DNA of 64,000 nucleotides from Micromonospora sp. WMMD1155 (GCF_029581275.1 NZ_CP120742.1:7254501-7318500); one strand, 5' to 3'; positions 46,438 through 55,298 are shown, numbered from the stretch's first letter. A program made the numbers and translations. Notes: generated from the sequence alone by a model not told the origin.

Positions 46438-46595
46438 GGCCCTCCTCGAACAACTCTGGCATGTCCCCGCCCGTCGCCGGACCGGCCGGGGCGAGTGTCC
46501 CTCGGACATCGGCGACTCTACGCCGGGCTTACCTGCCCCGGCCGGACATCTCCTGCCGAGCTGCCCGCTGGCCGGTTCGCGCGCAGAGCCCTCTC
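46438..46595. other. Divergent intergenic region between S9 peptidase and APC permease
   Basis: The 324-base gap (46438-46761) has no supported gene. It contains the second operator-like inverted repeat at 46596-46621. An open frame through it joins the permease frame but has no protein-like content. Confidence 0.55.
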
Positions 46596-46621
46596 CATGC
46601 GGACAACTCCTCTGTCCGCAT
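46596..46621. promoter_or_regulatory. Operator-like inverted repeat, copy 2
   Basis: Arms ATGCGGAC (within 46596-46604) and GTCCGCAT (46614-46621) with a 9-base spacer, identical in arms and spacing to the copy at 43073-43099. It lies about 140 bases upstream of the permease start and about 160 upstream of the divergent S9 peptidase start. Confidence 0.75.
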
Positions 46622-46761
46622 TTCCGGTATCGACCCGGCCAACCATTCCGAGCGACCCTCTCGAGGTGGAAAGGCCCCGCAGGTCTGACCGGCAGCGACT
46701 GTCCCGCCCGAACAAATACGAGATGATCGGAATGGCTTCGATGCAACTGCAAGAGGAATTG

Positions 46762-48147
46762 ATGCGTTACGGCTACCGCCAGGAATTGAGCCGCCGTTTG
46801 CGTTTCCGGGACCTGCTTGCCTACGGCCTGGTGTACATGGTGCCGATCGCGCCGATGGCGATCTTCGGCAGCGTGTACGCCGGCTCCGGCGGGATGGTGG
46901 CACTCGCATACGCGGTCGGTGTCGTGGCGTTGGTGTTCACGGCGCTCTCGTACGCGCAGATGGTGAAGGCGTTCCCGATGTCGGGCAGCGTCTACAACTA
47001 CGCCGGGCGCGGCATCAGCCCGCCGGTCGGGTTCCTCGCCGGCTGGGTGATCCTCCTGGACTACGTCCTCGTACCGGGGCTGTTGTACCTGGTGGCGTCA
47101 GTGGCGATGCACGCCACGGTTCCGTCGGTGCCGGTCTGGTTGTGGCTGCTCGGCTTCGTCGCGGTCAACACGATCGTCAACTCGGTTGGCATCCGCATGA
47201 CGGCGGCCGTCACCCGGGTGATGCTCGTCGGCGAGCTGATCGTCTTGGCGGTCTTCCTAGCCGTCGCCGGCTGGGCCCTCGCGACCGGGAAGGGCCGGTT
47301 CAGCTGGGACGCGTTCTACAACTCCGACACGTTCACCTGGTCTCTGGTGGCGGGAGCGGTGTCGATCGCCGTGCTGTCCTTCCTCGGTTTCGACGGCATC
47401 TCGATGCTGGCCGAGGAAACCAAGGGCGGCTCCCGGCAGATCGGGCGCGCGATGGCCGCGGTCCTCGTACTGGCGGGTGTGCTGTTCGTCGCGCAGACGT
47501 GGCTGGCCGCGATGCTCGTCCCCCAACCGGGCAGGCTTCTCGTCGAGGGTGATCCGAACGGGACCGCCTTCTACGACGCCGCCTCCATGGCTGGCGGGGG
47601 GTGGCTGGCGACGGTGTGCGCGGTCGCGACGGCGATCGCGTGGGGGCTGCCGAACTCAATGGTCGCGCAGGTCGCCACGTCTCGGCTGCTGTACGCGATG
47701 GCCCGGGACCGGCAGCTGCCGGCATTTCTGGCGAAGGTGTCGATCCGGCGTAACGTGCCGATCAACGCCACGCTGCTCACCGGCGCGGTGTCCCTGGCGC
47801 TGGGCCTGTACATGGCTACCCGTGCGGATGGGATCACCCTGCTGTCGTCGCTGATCAACTTCGGGGCGATGGTCGCGTTCCTCGTCCTGCACGTCTCCGT
47901 CGTGGTGCACCACCTCATCCGGGAGCGCAGCGGTAACTGGTGGGCGCACCTGGTCATGCCCGCCGTCGGCTTCACCATCTTGGTGTGGGTGGTCGTCAAC
48001 GCCAACATCGCCGCCCAGCGCCTCGGCCTGGCCTGGCTCACCCTCGGGATGGTCGTTCTGGCCGGCCTGTACCTGTCCGGCCGCCGGCCTGCCCTCTCGG
48101 GGTTGGCGCCCGCGCAGCCGCAGGCACGTCACGTGGAGCGGGTGTGA
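46762..48147 (+). CDS. APC-family amino acid/amine permease
   Basis: 461 aa from ATG 46762, chosen for AAGAGGA four bases upstream; in-frame ATGs at 46723, 46732 and 46741 would add up to 13 residues. It opens with the actinobacterial APC pattern YGYRQELSRRLRFRDLLAYG, followed by about twelve hydrophobic segments. A glycine-rich first helix (PIAPMAIFGSVYAGSGG), a substrate-binding helix FLGFDGISMLAEETKGG and WGLPNSMVAQVATSRLLYAM are typical. It imports an amino acid, amine or similar cation by proton symport (family knowledge). The stop overlaps the formamidase start (GTGA), so it may supply the amide or amine substrate. Confidence 0.9.
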   Translation: MRYGYRQELSRRLRFRDLLAYGLVYMVPIAPMAIFGSVYAGSGGMVALAYAVGVVALVFTALSYAQMVKAFPMSGSVYNYAGRGISPPVGFLAGWVILLDYVLVPGLLYLVASVAMHATVPSVPVWLWLLGFVAVNTIVNSVGIRMTAAVTRVMLVGELIVLAVFLAVAGWALATGKGRFSWDAFYNSDTFTWSLVAGAVSIAVLSFLGFDGISMLAEETKGGSRQIGRAMAAVLVLAGVLFVAQTWLAAMLVPQPGRLLVEGDPNGTAFYDAASMAGGGWLATVCAVATAIAWGLPNSMVAQVATSRLLYAMARDRQLPAFLAKVSIRRNVPINATLLTGAVSLALGLYMATRADGITLLSSLINFGAMVAFLVLHVSVVVHHLIRERSGNWWAHLVMPAVGFTILVWVVVNANIAAQRLGLAWLTLGMVVLAGLYLSGRRPALSGLAPAQPQARHVERV

Positions 48148-48971
48148 CCGGCATGGACACGTTCACCTACCGGCCCGCCCGGGACGAGTTGGCGTACACC
48201 TTCGGCGGTCGGATGCCGGTGGCGCACGTGCGCGGCGGGGACGTGTTCACCGTCGTGACGGAGGACTGCTTCGGTGGTCTCGTGAGAGGGCCGGCGGACC
48301 TACCGTCGCAGGTGTGCCGCATGCCGTACCTCAATCCGGTGTCCGGGCCATTCTTCGTCGAGGACGCCGAGCCTGGCGACACCCTTGCCGTCCACCTCGC
48401 CGCTATCGTCCCCGCGCGGGACTGGGGTGTGTCCTCGACGTTCCCACATTTCGGGGCACTGACGTCCACCTCCCACACCGCCACCCTCCAGCCGCCGCTT
48501 CAGGAGCGGGTGTGGGTGTACGGCATCGACCGGCAGGCCGGGACCGTCCGGTTTCAGGCCACGCGCAGCGACCACATCGTGGACCTGCCACTGGACCCGA
48601 TGATCGGCACGATCGGTGTCGCCCCCGGTGCGTTCGAGGCCCGCTCCACACTCGTGCCCGACACCCACGGCGGGAACCTCGACACCCCGCACCTGCGCGC
48701 CGGCACCACCCTCTACCTCGGTGTGAACGTTCACGGGGCGATGCTGGCCCTCGGCGACGGGCACGCCCGCCAGGGCGAGGGCGAGGCCTGCGGCGTAGGC
48801 GTGGAGATCGCCACGACCACCACCCTCGCCATCGACGTCATCAAAGGCGTCACCACACTCCCGCCCCACCTCTCGGTGGGGCGTGCTCGAAAGCGGTTGG
48901 GAGGCGCCGCCCGCACGAGCGGGGACCGTGGAAGCACTGCTCCTTCCACACCGGGTTCGGTTTCGTGGTGA
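48144..48971 (+). pseudogene. Acetamidase/formamidase, C-terminally truncated
   Basis: 275 aa from GTG 48144, with GGAG upstream, overlapping the permease stop. Residues 1-235 are FmdA_AmdA: HVRGGDVFTVVTEDCFGG, GPFFVEDAEPGDTLAVHL, GTIGVAPG, DTHGGNLDTPHLRAGTTLYL and VNVHGAMLALGDGHARQGEGE are strong family blocks. After IDVIKGVTT the expected C-terminal segment (the family is normally about 300 aa or more) is missing and the text becomes Arg/Gly/Ser-rich. The break falls at a hairpin (48862-48883). Probably a truncated, non-functional enzyme, though the metal-binding core survives. Confidence 0.75.
48862..48883 (+). terminator. Hairpin at the truncation point of the formamidase gene
   Basis: Perfect 9-base arms CGCCCCACC and GGTGGGGCG with a 4-base loop TCTC, located where formamidase homology ends. 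It resembles an intrinsic terminator, although the reading frame runs through it. A second, weaker hairpin (GTGGAAG 48928-48934 / CTTCCAC 48943-48949) follows. Confidence 0.5.
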
Positions 48972-49153
48972 GCACGGACCTAAAGCCGGACCGAGTCACC
49001 ACCCGTACCGGGCGGCGCCCGAGACCGCTCGCGCACCCCGGCTGGCATGTCGGAGGGGTGATCGGTCTCGTGACCGCCAAGAGCCCGTGTTGGGCCCGGT
49101 TCCCCGGGGCTGACCGGCAACGCTGGCCAACCGTCACCCAACGGGTCGCCTGG

Positions 49154-49951
49154 TCACTGGCCGGGCCACGCCCGCAGGGACGTGCGGCGAACCGGCTTGG
49201 CCGGACGGGTACGCAGCCTGACGTGGGCCAGTTCCCCGGCGCGGATGGCGTCCACCAGCCTCGACTCAGCCCGGTCGCGCCAGTGCGAGGCCAACTGTCC
49301 CGCGATGCCCCACCGGGCCGCCGCCGCCTGCACCGATGCGCCTTCCAGCCGCGTCTCGGCGATGATGTTGGCGTCGTCGGCGTCGATCACCCCGATCGCC
49401 ACCGCGCGGGCCAGTACGAACTCCGGGTGATCCCACGGCTGCAGCGGGGTACGCGGCCCGGGCGGCTCGCTGTCGAAGGGTTCGGTGGTGACGTCGGCGT
49501 ATCGCACCTTCAGGCCCGCCCGCCCGGCAGCGTCGAGCATGCGCGGGAGGATCCGCGGTTGGTCGACGTCCACCCGGCGCATCAGGCGGTCCCAGAAGGT
49601 CCCCAGAATCTCCGCGTCGATATCGTCGCTGTCGCCCCGGTAACCCCGCGCCAGCCCACCGGCCAAGGCCCGCAGGCCGGGCATCGCGAGGCCGACCGCC
49701 CCCAACCCCCAACCGGGGCCGTCTTGGCGCGACCGGACGACGAGTTCCCGCCAAACCAGGTCGCGGACCCCTCGCGAGGTATCCCGGTCGAGGAGGAACC
49801 GCTTCAACTCGTTCAGAGACATCAGGCGGTCCGGGCAGCCGTCGAGCTGGCAGCCGTCGAACTGAAGAGTCGTGGGCGGGTGGACGAGCAGGTCGAAAGC
49901 GCGCTGGGCGGAGTCCAATGGAGACTCGGGCCATTCGGAGAAGGAAGGCAT
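49154..49951 (-). CDS. Unrecognised actinobacterial protein with possible C-terminal HTH
   Basis: 265 aa from ATG 49951, preceded by GGGAG; an in-frame start at 50023 adds non-protein-like residues. The region about 195-245 (VLARAVAIGVIDADDANIIA, EGASVQAAAARWGIAGQLAS) looks like a helix-turn-helix of the sigma-region-4 kind, followed by an Arg-rich helix (HWRDRAESRLVDAIRAG). The N-terminal part includes a Cys pair (CQLDGC) and helices. A DNA-binding role is suggested, not shown. It lies between the truncated formamidase and the T7SS genes, divergent from the latter. Confidence 0.6.
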   Translation of the reverse strand: MPSFSEWPESPLDSAQRAFDLLVHPPTTLQFDGCQLDGCPDRLMSLNELKRFLLDRDTSRGVRDLVWRELVVRSRQDGPGWGLGAVGLAMPGLRALAGGLARGYRGDSDDIDAEILGTFWDRLMRRVDVDQPRILPRMLDAAGRAGLKVRYADVTTEPFDSEPPGPRTPLQPWDHPEFVLARAVAIGVIDADDANIIAETRLEGASVQAAAARWGIAGQLASHWRDRAESRLVDAIRAGELAHVRLRTRPAKPVRRTSLRAWPGQ

Positions 49952-50207
49952 CGCGATACTCCCGGTGTGCGGCGGGCTGCCGCCGGCGGCGGTAGCTCTC
50001 GAGGCACATCCACACACGCGCACCCAACGCGACCCCGGCGTTCACCGATGCTCCACGACCTCAGAGATCGGCACGCGCACGTTTGTTGTCCGCAGGCCAG
50101 AACGCTGGACCGCCTGTTGGCCTCCAGGACGCCACTCTTCGCGGGACCCCGCACGGAGATCGCCGACAGGGTCTCTTTCGGCAGCTCAAGAGTGCTGTTG
50201 GCTGGCG
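49952..50207. other. Gene-free divergent region upstream of the T7SS gene set
   Basis: The 477-base gap 49952-50428 contains no supported coding region. The only distinctive element is the AT-rich palindrome at 50208-50227. Confidence 0.5.
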
Positions 50208-50227
50208 TTGGGTAAAAATTTTGCCAA
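50208..50227. promoter_or_regulatory. AT-rich imperfect palindrome upstream of the T7SS genes
   Basis: A 20-base element opening TTGG and ending CCAA around AAAAATTTT, an obvious AT island in GC-rich DNA, about 200 bases upstream of the EbfC-like gene. It could be an operator or a nucleoid-protein (Lsr2-like) site. Confidence 0.35.
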
Positions 50228-50428
50228 TGGGGTGCGTCCGGCTTTCCGCTGCGGAGATCGGCGCGGTTCCCCGGGAGCCTCTCTGCCGCGACAAATGTCC
50301 TCGCCGTGGCGAGACGTCCAGCCCAGCGCCCGGGGTCCCACGGATCTTGGTCATTCACGTACCGTGGTCCTACCTCGCCGTGGCGGGCGAATTACGGAAA
50401 GCGTTGACGAGCAGGAGGCCGGGGGCGA

Positions 50429-51091
50429 ATGCAGCACGGCAGCAGGCGTGAACGCCCCGAACTGGCAAGCCTGGATTTCCTGGGCGACGATTCCGTCCTG
50501 CGCGAGCAGGCCGATCGTGCGCTGCGCGAGACGGGACGTGAGCTGCGAGCCGCGGACTGCTCCGGAGCGGACCACTCCGGCTCCGTCCGCGTGGTGGTCG
50601 ACACCCAACGAGAGGTCTCGGCTGTCACGATCGCTCGCGACTGGCGCAGCCGCCTCGGCCCCAGCGGGTTCGCCGATGCGCTCTTCGAGGCGTACGCCGC
50701 CGCCGTGCAGGCTGCCCTCGAAGCGGCGGCGCTCCTTCATCTACAGACGCAGGAGAGAGATCCTGCGGCGTCGGGTCAGGAGCCGCTCGACAGGAGCCCC
50801 GATCGGGACGTCGACGAGTACACGTGGCTGCGCGACACCTGGCGAACACTGTCCGACCTCGACGCGGATTTGGACGCTGCGGCGCGGCGGACCACGCGGA
50901 CGGACGAGTCGAGCATGTCGAGCCCAAACGGCTGCCTGACATTGCGCATCCGCGGAGGCGGCATCATCGGCATCACCGGCGACGTCCGGCGGATCGCACG
51001 GGCAGACGCGGGCCAGTTGCAGTTCGAGGCCCGTTCCCTCTTCCGCGCGTTCGAGCTGGCCCGCGCCGGACGGACTGGACTCGTGAGGTAG
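50429..51091 (+). CDS. YbaB/EbfC-like nucleoid-associated protein of a T7SS locus
   Basis: 220 aa, ATG with AGGAGG ten bases upstream. The pattern is that of actinobacterial YbaB/EbfC DNA-binding proteins encoded beside ESX genes: SVRVVVDTQREVSAVTIARD is the family strand pair, then a long helix (FADALFEAYAAAVQAALEAA). The Gly-rich segment (CLTLRIRGGGIIGITGD) may be a second small strand region. Such proteins are usually cotranscribed with WXG substrates and may regulate the locus. The stop is 5 bases from the next start. Confidence 0.7.
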   Translation: MQHGSRRERPELASLDFLGDDSVLREQADRALRETGRELRAADCSGADHSGSVRVVVDTQREVSAVTIARDWRSRLGPSGFADALFEAYAAAVQAALEAAALLHLQTQERDPAASGQEPLDRSPDRDVDEYTWLRDTWRTLSDLDADLDAAARRTTRTDESSMSSPNGCLTLRIRGGGIIGITGDVRRIARADAGQLQFEARSLFRAFELARAGRTGLVR

Positions 51092-51095
51092 TGAG

Positions 51096-51413
51096 ATGGC
51101 TGACCTGAACGTCATCACCGATTCGCTACGCGATGAGGGAAGTAAGTGGCTGACGCTGTCCGACCGCGTCGCCGCCATCAAGGTCGCTGCAGAGCAGCTC
51201 CACCTCGACCCGTCGGCCTTCTTCATCGGTGACGCGAACGTCGTCGTCCACTCGCTGGCATACAGGGATTTCCACACCTTCATGGTCGGCGTCCTGGATG
51301 GGGCGGTGACCGAATTCGAACAGGTGGGTAAGGCCCTGCGGCATATCGCCGACGAGTACGACCGGGCCGACGAGGTCGTCTCACTGGACCTCAACAAGAT
51401 CTACAAGGCCTAG
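51096..51413 (+). CDS. EspC-like T7SS substrate/associated protein
   Basis: 105 aa, ATG with GAGG upstream. Matches the EspC-type (DUF2580) ESX-associated family: a helical hairpin with a central turn (LHLDPSAFFIGDANVVVHSL) and C-terminal LRHIADEYDRADEVVSLDL. Likely co-secreted with a WXG partner. It overlaps the next gene at the stop/GTG junction (TAGTG). Small size and lack of signal peptide fit a T7SS substrate. Confidence 0.8.
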   Translation: MADLNVITDSLRDEGSKWLTLSDRVAAIKVAAEQLHLDPSAFFIGDANVVVHSLAYRDFHTFMVGVLDGAVTEFEQVGKALRHIADEYDRADEVVSLDLNKIYKA

Positions 51414-52204
51414 TGACCCAGCGCGCGACGTTCGGAGAGGGCACGGAGCACCCCATGCAGCCAGGCACCACTGATCTCGAGTACGGGGAACCGTTCAACA
51501 AGGCGTTCGACCACATCCGCTCCGGCATCGACACAGCGATCGCCAAGTTCAATGAGATCGTCGAGCAGGTACAGCAGTGGAAGTGGCTCCTCGGACCCGC
51601 AGCACTCTTGTGGATCAAGCACAGCCTGGACAGCACCAAAACGGCACTGAACGCCGTCCTCGACCGCGTCGAGCAGGCCCTGGAGCATCAACTGCCGGTG
51701 CTCTCGCTGATCGAGGTCAGCTTCCGCTGGGTCAACGACGTGAAGACCCCGGTCTCCGAGCTTTCGTCCGCCACCACCGACCCCGCCAACGAGAACCTGC
51801 CCAAGTGGACCGGCGACGCCGCGAGTGCCTACAACGCCAAGGCACTCAAGCAGAAGGCCGCGGTCGACGAGTCCGTCGTCAAGTCCGAGTTCATCAGCCA
51901 GTGGCTGTTCACGATCGCCAAGGCGAACGTCGACTACGCCGTAGAACTCGCGAAGATCGTGACGGGCCTGGTCGGCAAACTGGTACAGGCAGCCGGTGAA
52001 GGGGGAACCGTCATCGACCTACCGTGGGCCATCTCCACCCTCGCCGAGTCGGTCGGAGAGCTGGTCACTGCCGGCCTGGACGTTCTGCTCACCATCGGTC
52101 AGCGCTTCGTCGACGCGCTGGGCAACGTCCGGGACATCGCGACGCAGGTCGGCGATCATTCGAAGCTGCCCGGGGGGCGGTGGCCGGAGGCCGTCCGGGG
52201 ATGA
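51413..52204 (+). CDS. WXG100-superfamily-like T7SS substrate
   Basis: Up to 263 aa; GTG 51413 overlaps the upstream stop and ATG 51455 is an alternative with GGAG upstream. All-helical: a first coiled segment (about 25-90), a central WxG-type turn in LPKWTGDAASAYNAKALKQK near 135, and a C-terminal hydrophobic helix set (VELAKIVTGLVGKLVQAA). The layout resembles LXG/WXG-like secreted proteins without a polymorphic toxin C-terminus. Probably the partner of the EspC-like protein. Confidence 0.78.
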   Translation: MTQRATFGEGTEHPMQPGTTDLEYGEPFNKAFDHIRSGIDTAIAKFNEIVEQVQQWKWLLGPAALLWIKHSLDSTKTALNAVLDRVEQALEHQLPVLSLIEVSFRWVNDVKTPVSELSSATTDPANENLPKWTGDAASAYNAKALKQKAAVDESVVKSEFISQWLFTIAKANVDYAVELAKIVTGLVGKLVQAAGEGGTVIDLPWAISTLAESVGELVTAGLDVLLTIGQRFVDALGNVRDIATQVGDHSKLPGGRWPEAVRG

Positions 52205-52216
52205 CCGACGAGGGCA

Positions 52217-52846
52217 TCACACCGTGGGTACGGCCGCCTGGGTCGCTTTGAGCAACGTCAGCGCCTTCGACGCGAGTGTTTCGGTGGCGGCGTATGAGGT
52301 TCCGCCGACGGCCAACCAGACCTTCACCACCAGGTTGCCCGTGCGCGCGCGGACCATGTACTCGGCGTACTTGAAGCCAGGCTCGGACCGCCGTGTGAAG
52401 GCCTCGGCCTCGTCGCCCACGCCGGTGATGACGCCGGCGGGAGTCATCACCGTCACCTGCGCCGTGGCCCGGTAGAGCAACCGAGCCTCCTGCTCACTGA
52501 CAGGCGTGGACGCCTCCACCCGCAGATTCGCCTGATACCCGTCCTTCGTCCGCATCTCGAACAGACACGACGCACCCGGCTGCCCCAGCGGCGGCTTCGG
52601 ATCGGTACGGGCCACCGTCAGGGACAGCTCCGCCAACGGCCGAAGATCAGTACGCTTGCACAACTCCAGATCCTGAGCGCGATAGCTGGGGCCGGCCGAG
52701 GCGGTAGGCGCGGTGGAGGCAACGCTGCTCGTGGCCGGCCCGGCCGTCGGCGCACTCAGCGGAGCCGAGGCACCGTCACAGGCGGCAGCGGCGAGCACCG
52801 CAACGAGCGCCACGACAAGACGAGAAACACCGGCCAGCGCAGACAC
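52217..52846 (-). CDS. Putative lipoprotein
   Basis: 209 aa. The N-terminal signal peptide ends in a lipobox (VAVLAAAACDG, Cys23), followed by a Ser/Thr/Ala/Pro-rich linker (about 25-55) and a soluble domain with two Cys (LCKRTDL, CLFEMRTKDG) likely forming a disulphide. Resembles small actinobacterial lipoproteins (DUF3558-like), exported and anchored to the membrane. Convergent with the WXG-like gene, 13 bases between stops. Confidence 0.78.
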   Translation of the reverse strand: MSALAGVSRLVVALVAVLAAAACDGASAPLSAPTAGPATSSVASTAPTASAGPSYRAQDLELCKRTDLRPLAELSLTVARTDPKPPLGQPGASCLFEMRTKDGYQANLRVEASTPVSEQEARLLYRATAQVTVMTPAGVITGVGDEAEAFTRRSEPGFKYAEYMVRARTGNLVVKVWLAVGGTSYAATETLASKALTLLKATQAAVPTV

Positions 52847-52911
52847 TTCTCGAACATACCGGCTGCGCGGCTGGCAGACTGCCCGAGCGACGAGCCACTA
52901 TGGTGCCGGGT

Positions 52912-53169
52912 ATGCCCGCAGCAGAGACCCCGGAGCACATCGCCCGGACCCGCATGGTCACCGCCCGGGCGGTCCTGCAGGGCCAAGCTGATCTTCGGAC
53001 GTACCCTTATCGTCTCTTGGCGGTGGTCTCCCACCACGGCGTCAGCGGCGAGAAGGTCAGCGAAGCGGTTGCTGCCGCCGAGGTCCTCGGCCAGTTCGGC
53101 TGGGACCTCGTCAACATCTCAGAGTTCGCCTCCAACAAAATCGTCTACGCCTTCCTGCGGCGACGGTGA
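52912..53169 (+). CDS. Small unrecognised conserved-looking protein
   Basis: 85 aa from ATG 52912 (an ATG at 52900 is also in frame). Helical with a short strand pair: RTYPYRLLAVVSHHGVSGEK, then EAVAAAEVLGQFGWDLVNIS and NKIVYAFLRR. It has no signal peptide or motif. Divergent from the lipoprotein gene; intergenic spacing of 65 bases suggests a shared promoter region. Confidence 0.55.
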   Translation: MPAAETPEHIARTRMVTARAVLQGQADLRTYPYRLLAVVSHHGVSGEKVSEAVAAAEVLGQFGWDLVNISEFASNKIVYAFLRRR

Positions 53170-53550
53170 AGATGACTCCCGGACCCTGCTGACCTGACGT
53201 GGCTGAGCAGGTGAGCGCCATCGGACCGTAGCGTTCCGTGGATCTGCTGATCGCACCACTGGCGTGTTGAGCCGCCCAGCGATCTACAGGAGGTTTAACG
53301 CTCACCCGGAGCGAGGCCCGGAGGGGGGGATGCGGTGGAACGGGCCTTCGACAGGCCAGAACCGATGGCTGTCCTTGCCCGCAGGTCGCGTTGGACGCCT
53401 GCGATCGGCCCTACGGGCCCCTTTCCAGTACGAGCACGGCGCGGTGACCGAGCAGTCGGGAGCCTCGAAAGTTTGGCGCGCGGTCAGTTGAACGCCGGAA
53501 GGGCTACGACTGCGGCATGGGTCGAGGTTGCTCCCGGCGTGCCGGACGGA
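53170..53550. other. Region with no supported gene
   Basis: 381 bases between the small gene and the SMI1-like gene. It contains a good-looking ribosome site (AGGAGG near 53290) but no protein-like frame follows. Nothing else recognised. Confidence 0.5.
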
Positions 53551-54168
53551 TCAGAGGAAGTCCCGCCAGAACGCCACCGTCGCCTTCGGGTTCCAGCGCT
53601 GATCTGTCCTGTCCATACCCGTGCCGCCGAACTCCTGATGGACGTAGTCGAGCAGGTCCATGCCGTAGTAGATAATGTCGGTCTCCACAATCGAGAGGAC
53701 TGGGTGCCCGACGGTTCCACGCCCGGCGGGCAGGAACCGATGTCCGTAGACGGGTACCAGCCGTGGCGCCTGCGCAAGCTTGAGCCGCGCGGTCTCCAAC
53801 GCCTCATCTCGGCCTGCCGGCCGATCGCCCCAGGTGTCGTGCCATACCGCGTTGTGTTCAACGTCGAAGAGCACCCCTTCCACGGGCCACTCCAAGCGCT
53901 CACGAATGGCACCGGGGTCACCGTTGCGCCAGTCCGGCCAGGGCCTCTCCCACGCATAGGACACGCCCTCCTCCGGCTCGAACGGGACGTTCAGCGGCAG
54001 CCCCGCCGCAAGGAACGCGCGATGGTCATTGGCGAACTCAAAGCCGTACGTCCGCTCGATGCGATCGAACTCCTCATCCGTCAGGCCCGGCGCGATCTCA
54101 CAACACCCGGTCTGCACGAGTCGACGCGCCGCCTCCATGCCCAGTCGAGCACCATCACCCTTGATCAC
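53551..54168 (-). CDS. SMI1/KNR4-like immunity-type protein
   Basis: About 205 aa from GTG 54168 (ATG 54138 also possible); longer in-frame text is shadow sequence over the divergent gene. Typical SMI1/KNR4 text: APGLTDEEFDRIERTYGFEF, FANDHRAFLAAGLPLN, WPDWRNGD, and VPVYGHRFLPAG with PVLSIVETDIIYYG. The family includes immunity proteins for contact-dependent toxins (known). No cognate toxin is adjacent, although a T7SS locus flanks it. Divergent from the HAD-like gene, 31 bases between starts. Confidence 0.85.
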   Translation of the reverse strand: MIKGDGARLGMEAARRLVQTGCCEIAPGLTDEEFDRIERTYGFEFANDHRAFLAAGLPLNVPFEPEEGVSYAWERPWPDWRNGDPGAIRERLEWPVEGVLFDVEHNAVWHDTWGDRPAGRDEALETARLKLAQAPRLVPVYGHRFLPAGRGTVGHPVLSIVETDIIYYGMDLLDYVHQEFGGTGMDRTDQRWNPKATVAFWRDFL

Positions 54169-54199
54169 GTCGGCACGATAGTGCTTCGGGCCGGCCAGG

Positions 54200-54763
54200 A
54201 TGAACCGATATCGTGCTGCCGTGACCAGCTCTGCAGGGCGTCCGCTGCTCTTCCTCGATGTTGACGGACCCCTCATTCCGTTCGGTGGACCGCAGCAATA
54301 CCTAACTTGCGAGACGGGCACTGCACCACGAGAGACCAGCTCGAATCCGCTTCTGTGCAGGATCAATCCCGAACACGGACCCCGGTTGACGGCGCTACGG
54401 TGCGATCTGGTCTGGGCCACGACATGGATGGACGACGCGAACGAGACCATCGCGCCGCGGATCGGTCTGCCGCAGCTGGCGGTGGTGATCTGGCCGGAGC
54501 CGACCGACACCGACGAGCAGGACGAGCGGAACGGGCTGCACTGGAAGACCCGCGCCCTCGTTGATTGGGCTGCAGGCCGCCCCTTCGCCTGGGTCGACGA
54601 CGGAATCACGGACGCCGACCGAGCCTGGGTGTCAGCACATCACGCCGGACACGCCCTGCTTCATCGCGTCGATCCCCGCCAGGGTCTCACTGATGCTGAC
54701 TACGCCGCACTGATGGACTGGCTACGCAGGATTCGTGACACACCGCCGCGTGGTGCGGCGTGA
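54200..54763 (+). CDS. HAD-like hydrolase-domain protein
   Basis: 187 aa. HAD motif I RPLLFLDVDGPLIPFGG near residue 15-30 (DxD nucleophile), motif II-like VWATTWMDDAN, and a late acidic motif AWVDDGITDADRAW. This layout matches the small HAD-domain proteins common in actinomycetes, acting on phosphorylated small molecules. The start may be the internal GTG about seven codons later; neither has a strong ribosome site. Confidence 0.8.
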   Translation: MNRYRAAVTSSAGRPLLFLDVDGPLIPFGGPQQYLTCETGTAPRETSSNPLLCRINPEHGPRLTALRCDLVWATTWMDDANETIAPRIGLPQLAVVIWPEPTDTDEQDERNGLHWKTRALVDWAAGRPFAWVDDGITDADRAWVSAHHAGHALLHRVDPRQGLTDADYAALMDWLRRIRDTPPRGAA

Positions 54764-54929
54764 ATCCCCAACCAGATTGGGTGCCGCGACACGCCGACGA
54801 CTCAAATCGACAGACTCACTAGGCTCACCCAGATACCGGCCGGCGGCCGCTGGTCCGACATCAGCCCGAGACCGTGCGGTTAATGATGCGTCCGGCTGCT
54901 GCGCCGTCCGTCCATCTGAAGGCTGAGGC

Positions 54930-55298
54930 TTACCTCTGCGGACGGGCGTTGATCTGCTCGACCGGTGGAAGCCGCCGCACGGGTTCGTCACCGATGGAGT
55001 AGACCTCCAGGCAGCACAGATAGCCCTCACCATCGACGAGTAGGACGATGCCGGCGTAGAACTCGTCGTTGCTGATGTCAGCCGAGACCGGTGCACCGGA
55101 CAAAACCGGAGCCGGCGCTGCGGCACGGCCCACAGCAAGGTTGACGGTCACGCAGCCGCACTCGCACCGACCCTCGACTGCGGCGAACGGCAACTGCGCA
55201 CGCAACTCGTCGCGCCCAGGGAACGGCACGGACAACAACCGCGCCATGACGTCCCGCTCGATGTCGCTGAGCGGGCGAGGCATGTCGTCGCCGGTCAT
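54930..55298 (-). CDS. Unrecognised protein coupled to the HEAT-repeat gene
   Basis: 122 aa from ATG 55298, overlapping the HEAT-repeat stop (ATGA); the frame upstream of that is shadow. Contains a CxCxxC cluster (GRCECGCVTVNLAV) and later CCLEVYSIGDEPVRRLPPVE, with acidic strands. It may bind a metal. Conserved small proteins of this type are often seen in actinomycetes; function unknown. Confidence 0.7.
   Translation of the reverse strand: MTGDDMPRPLSDIERDVMARLLSVPFPGRDELRAQLPFAAVEGRCECGCVTVNLAVGRAAAPAPVLSGAPVSADISNDEFYAGIVLLVDGEGYLCCLEVYSIGDEPVRRLPPVEQINARPQR

Noticed and set aside
48895..48965. Possible tRNA suggested by a hairpin and a GGGTTCGG T-loop-like string
   Set aside because: No acceptor stem or consistent cloverleaf could be drawn.
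53335..54264. 309-aa plus-strand frame over the SMI1-like gene
   Set aside because: The minus-strand SMI1 family text is clear; this frame is composition-driven.
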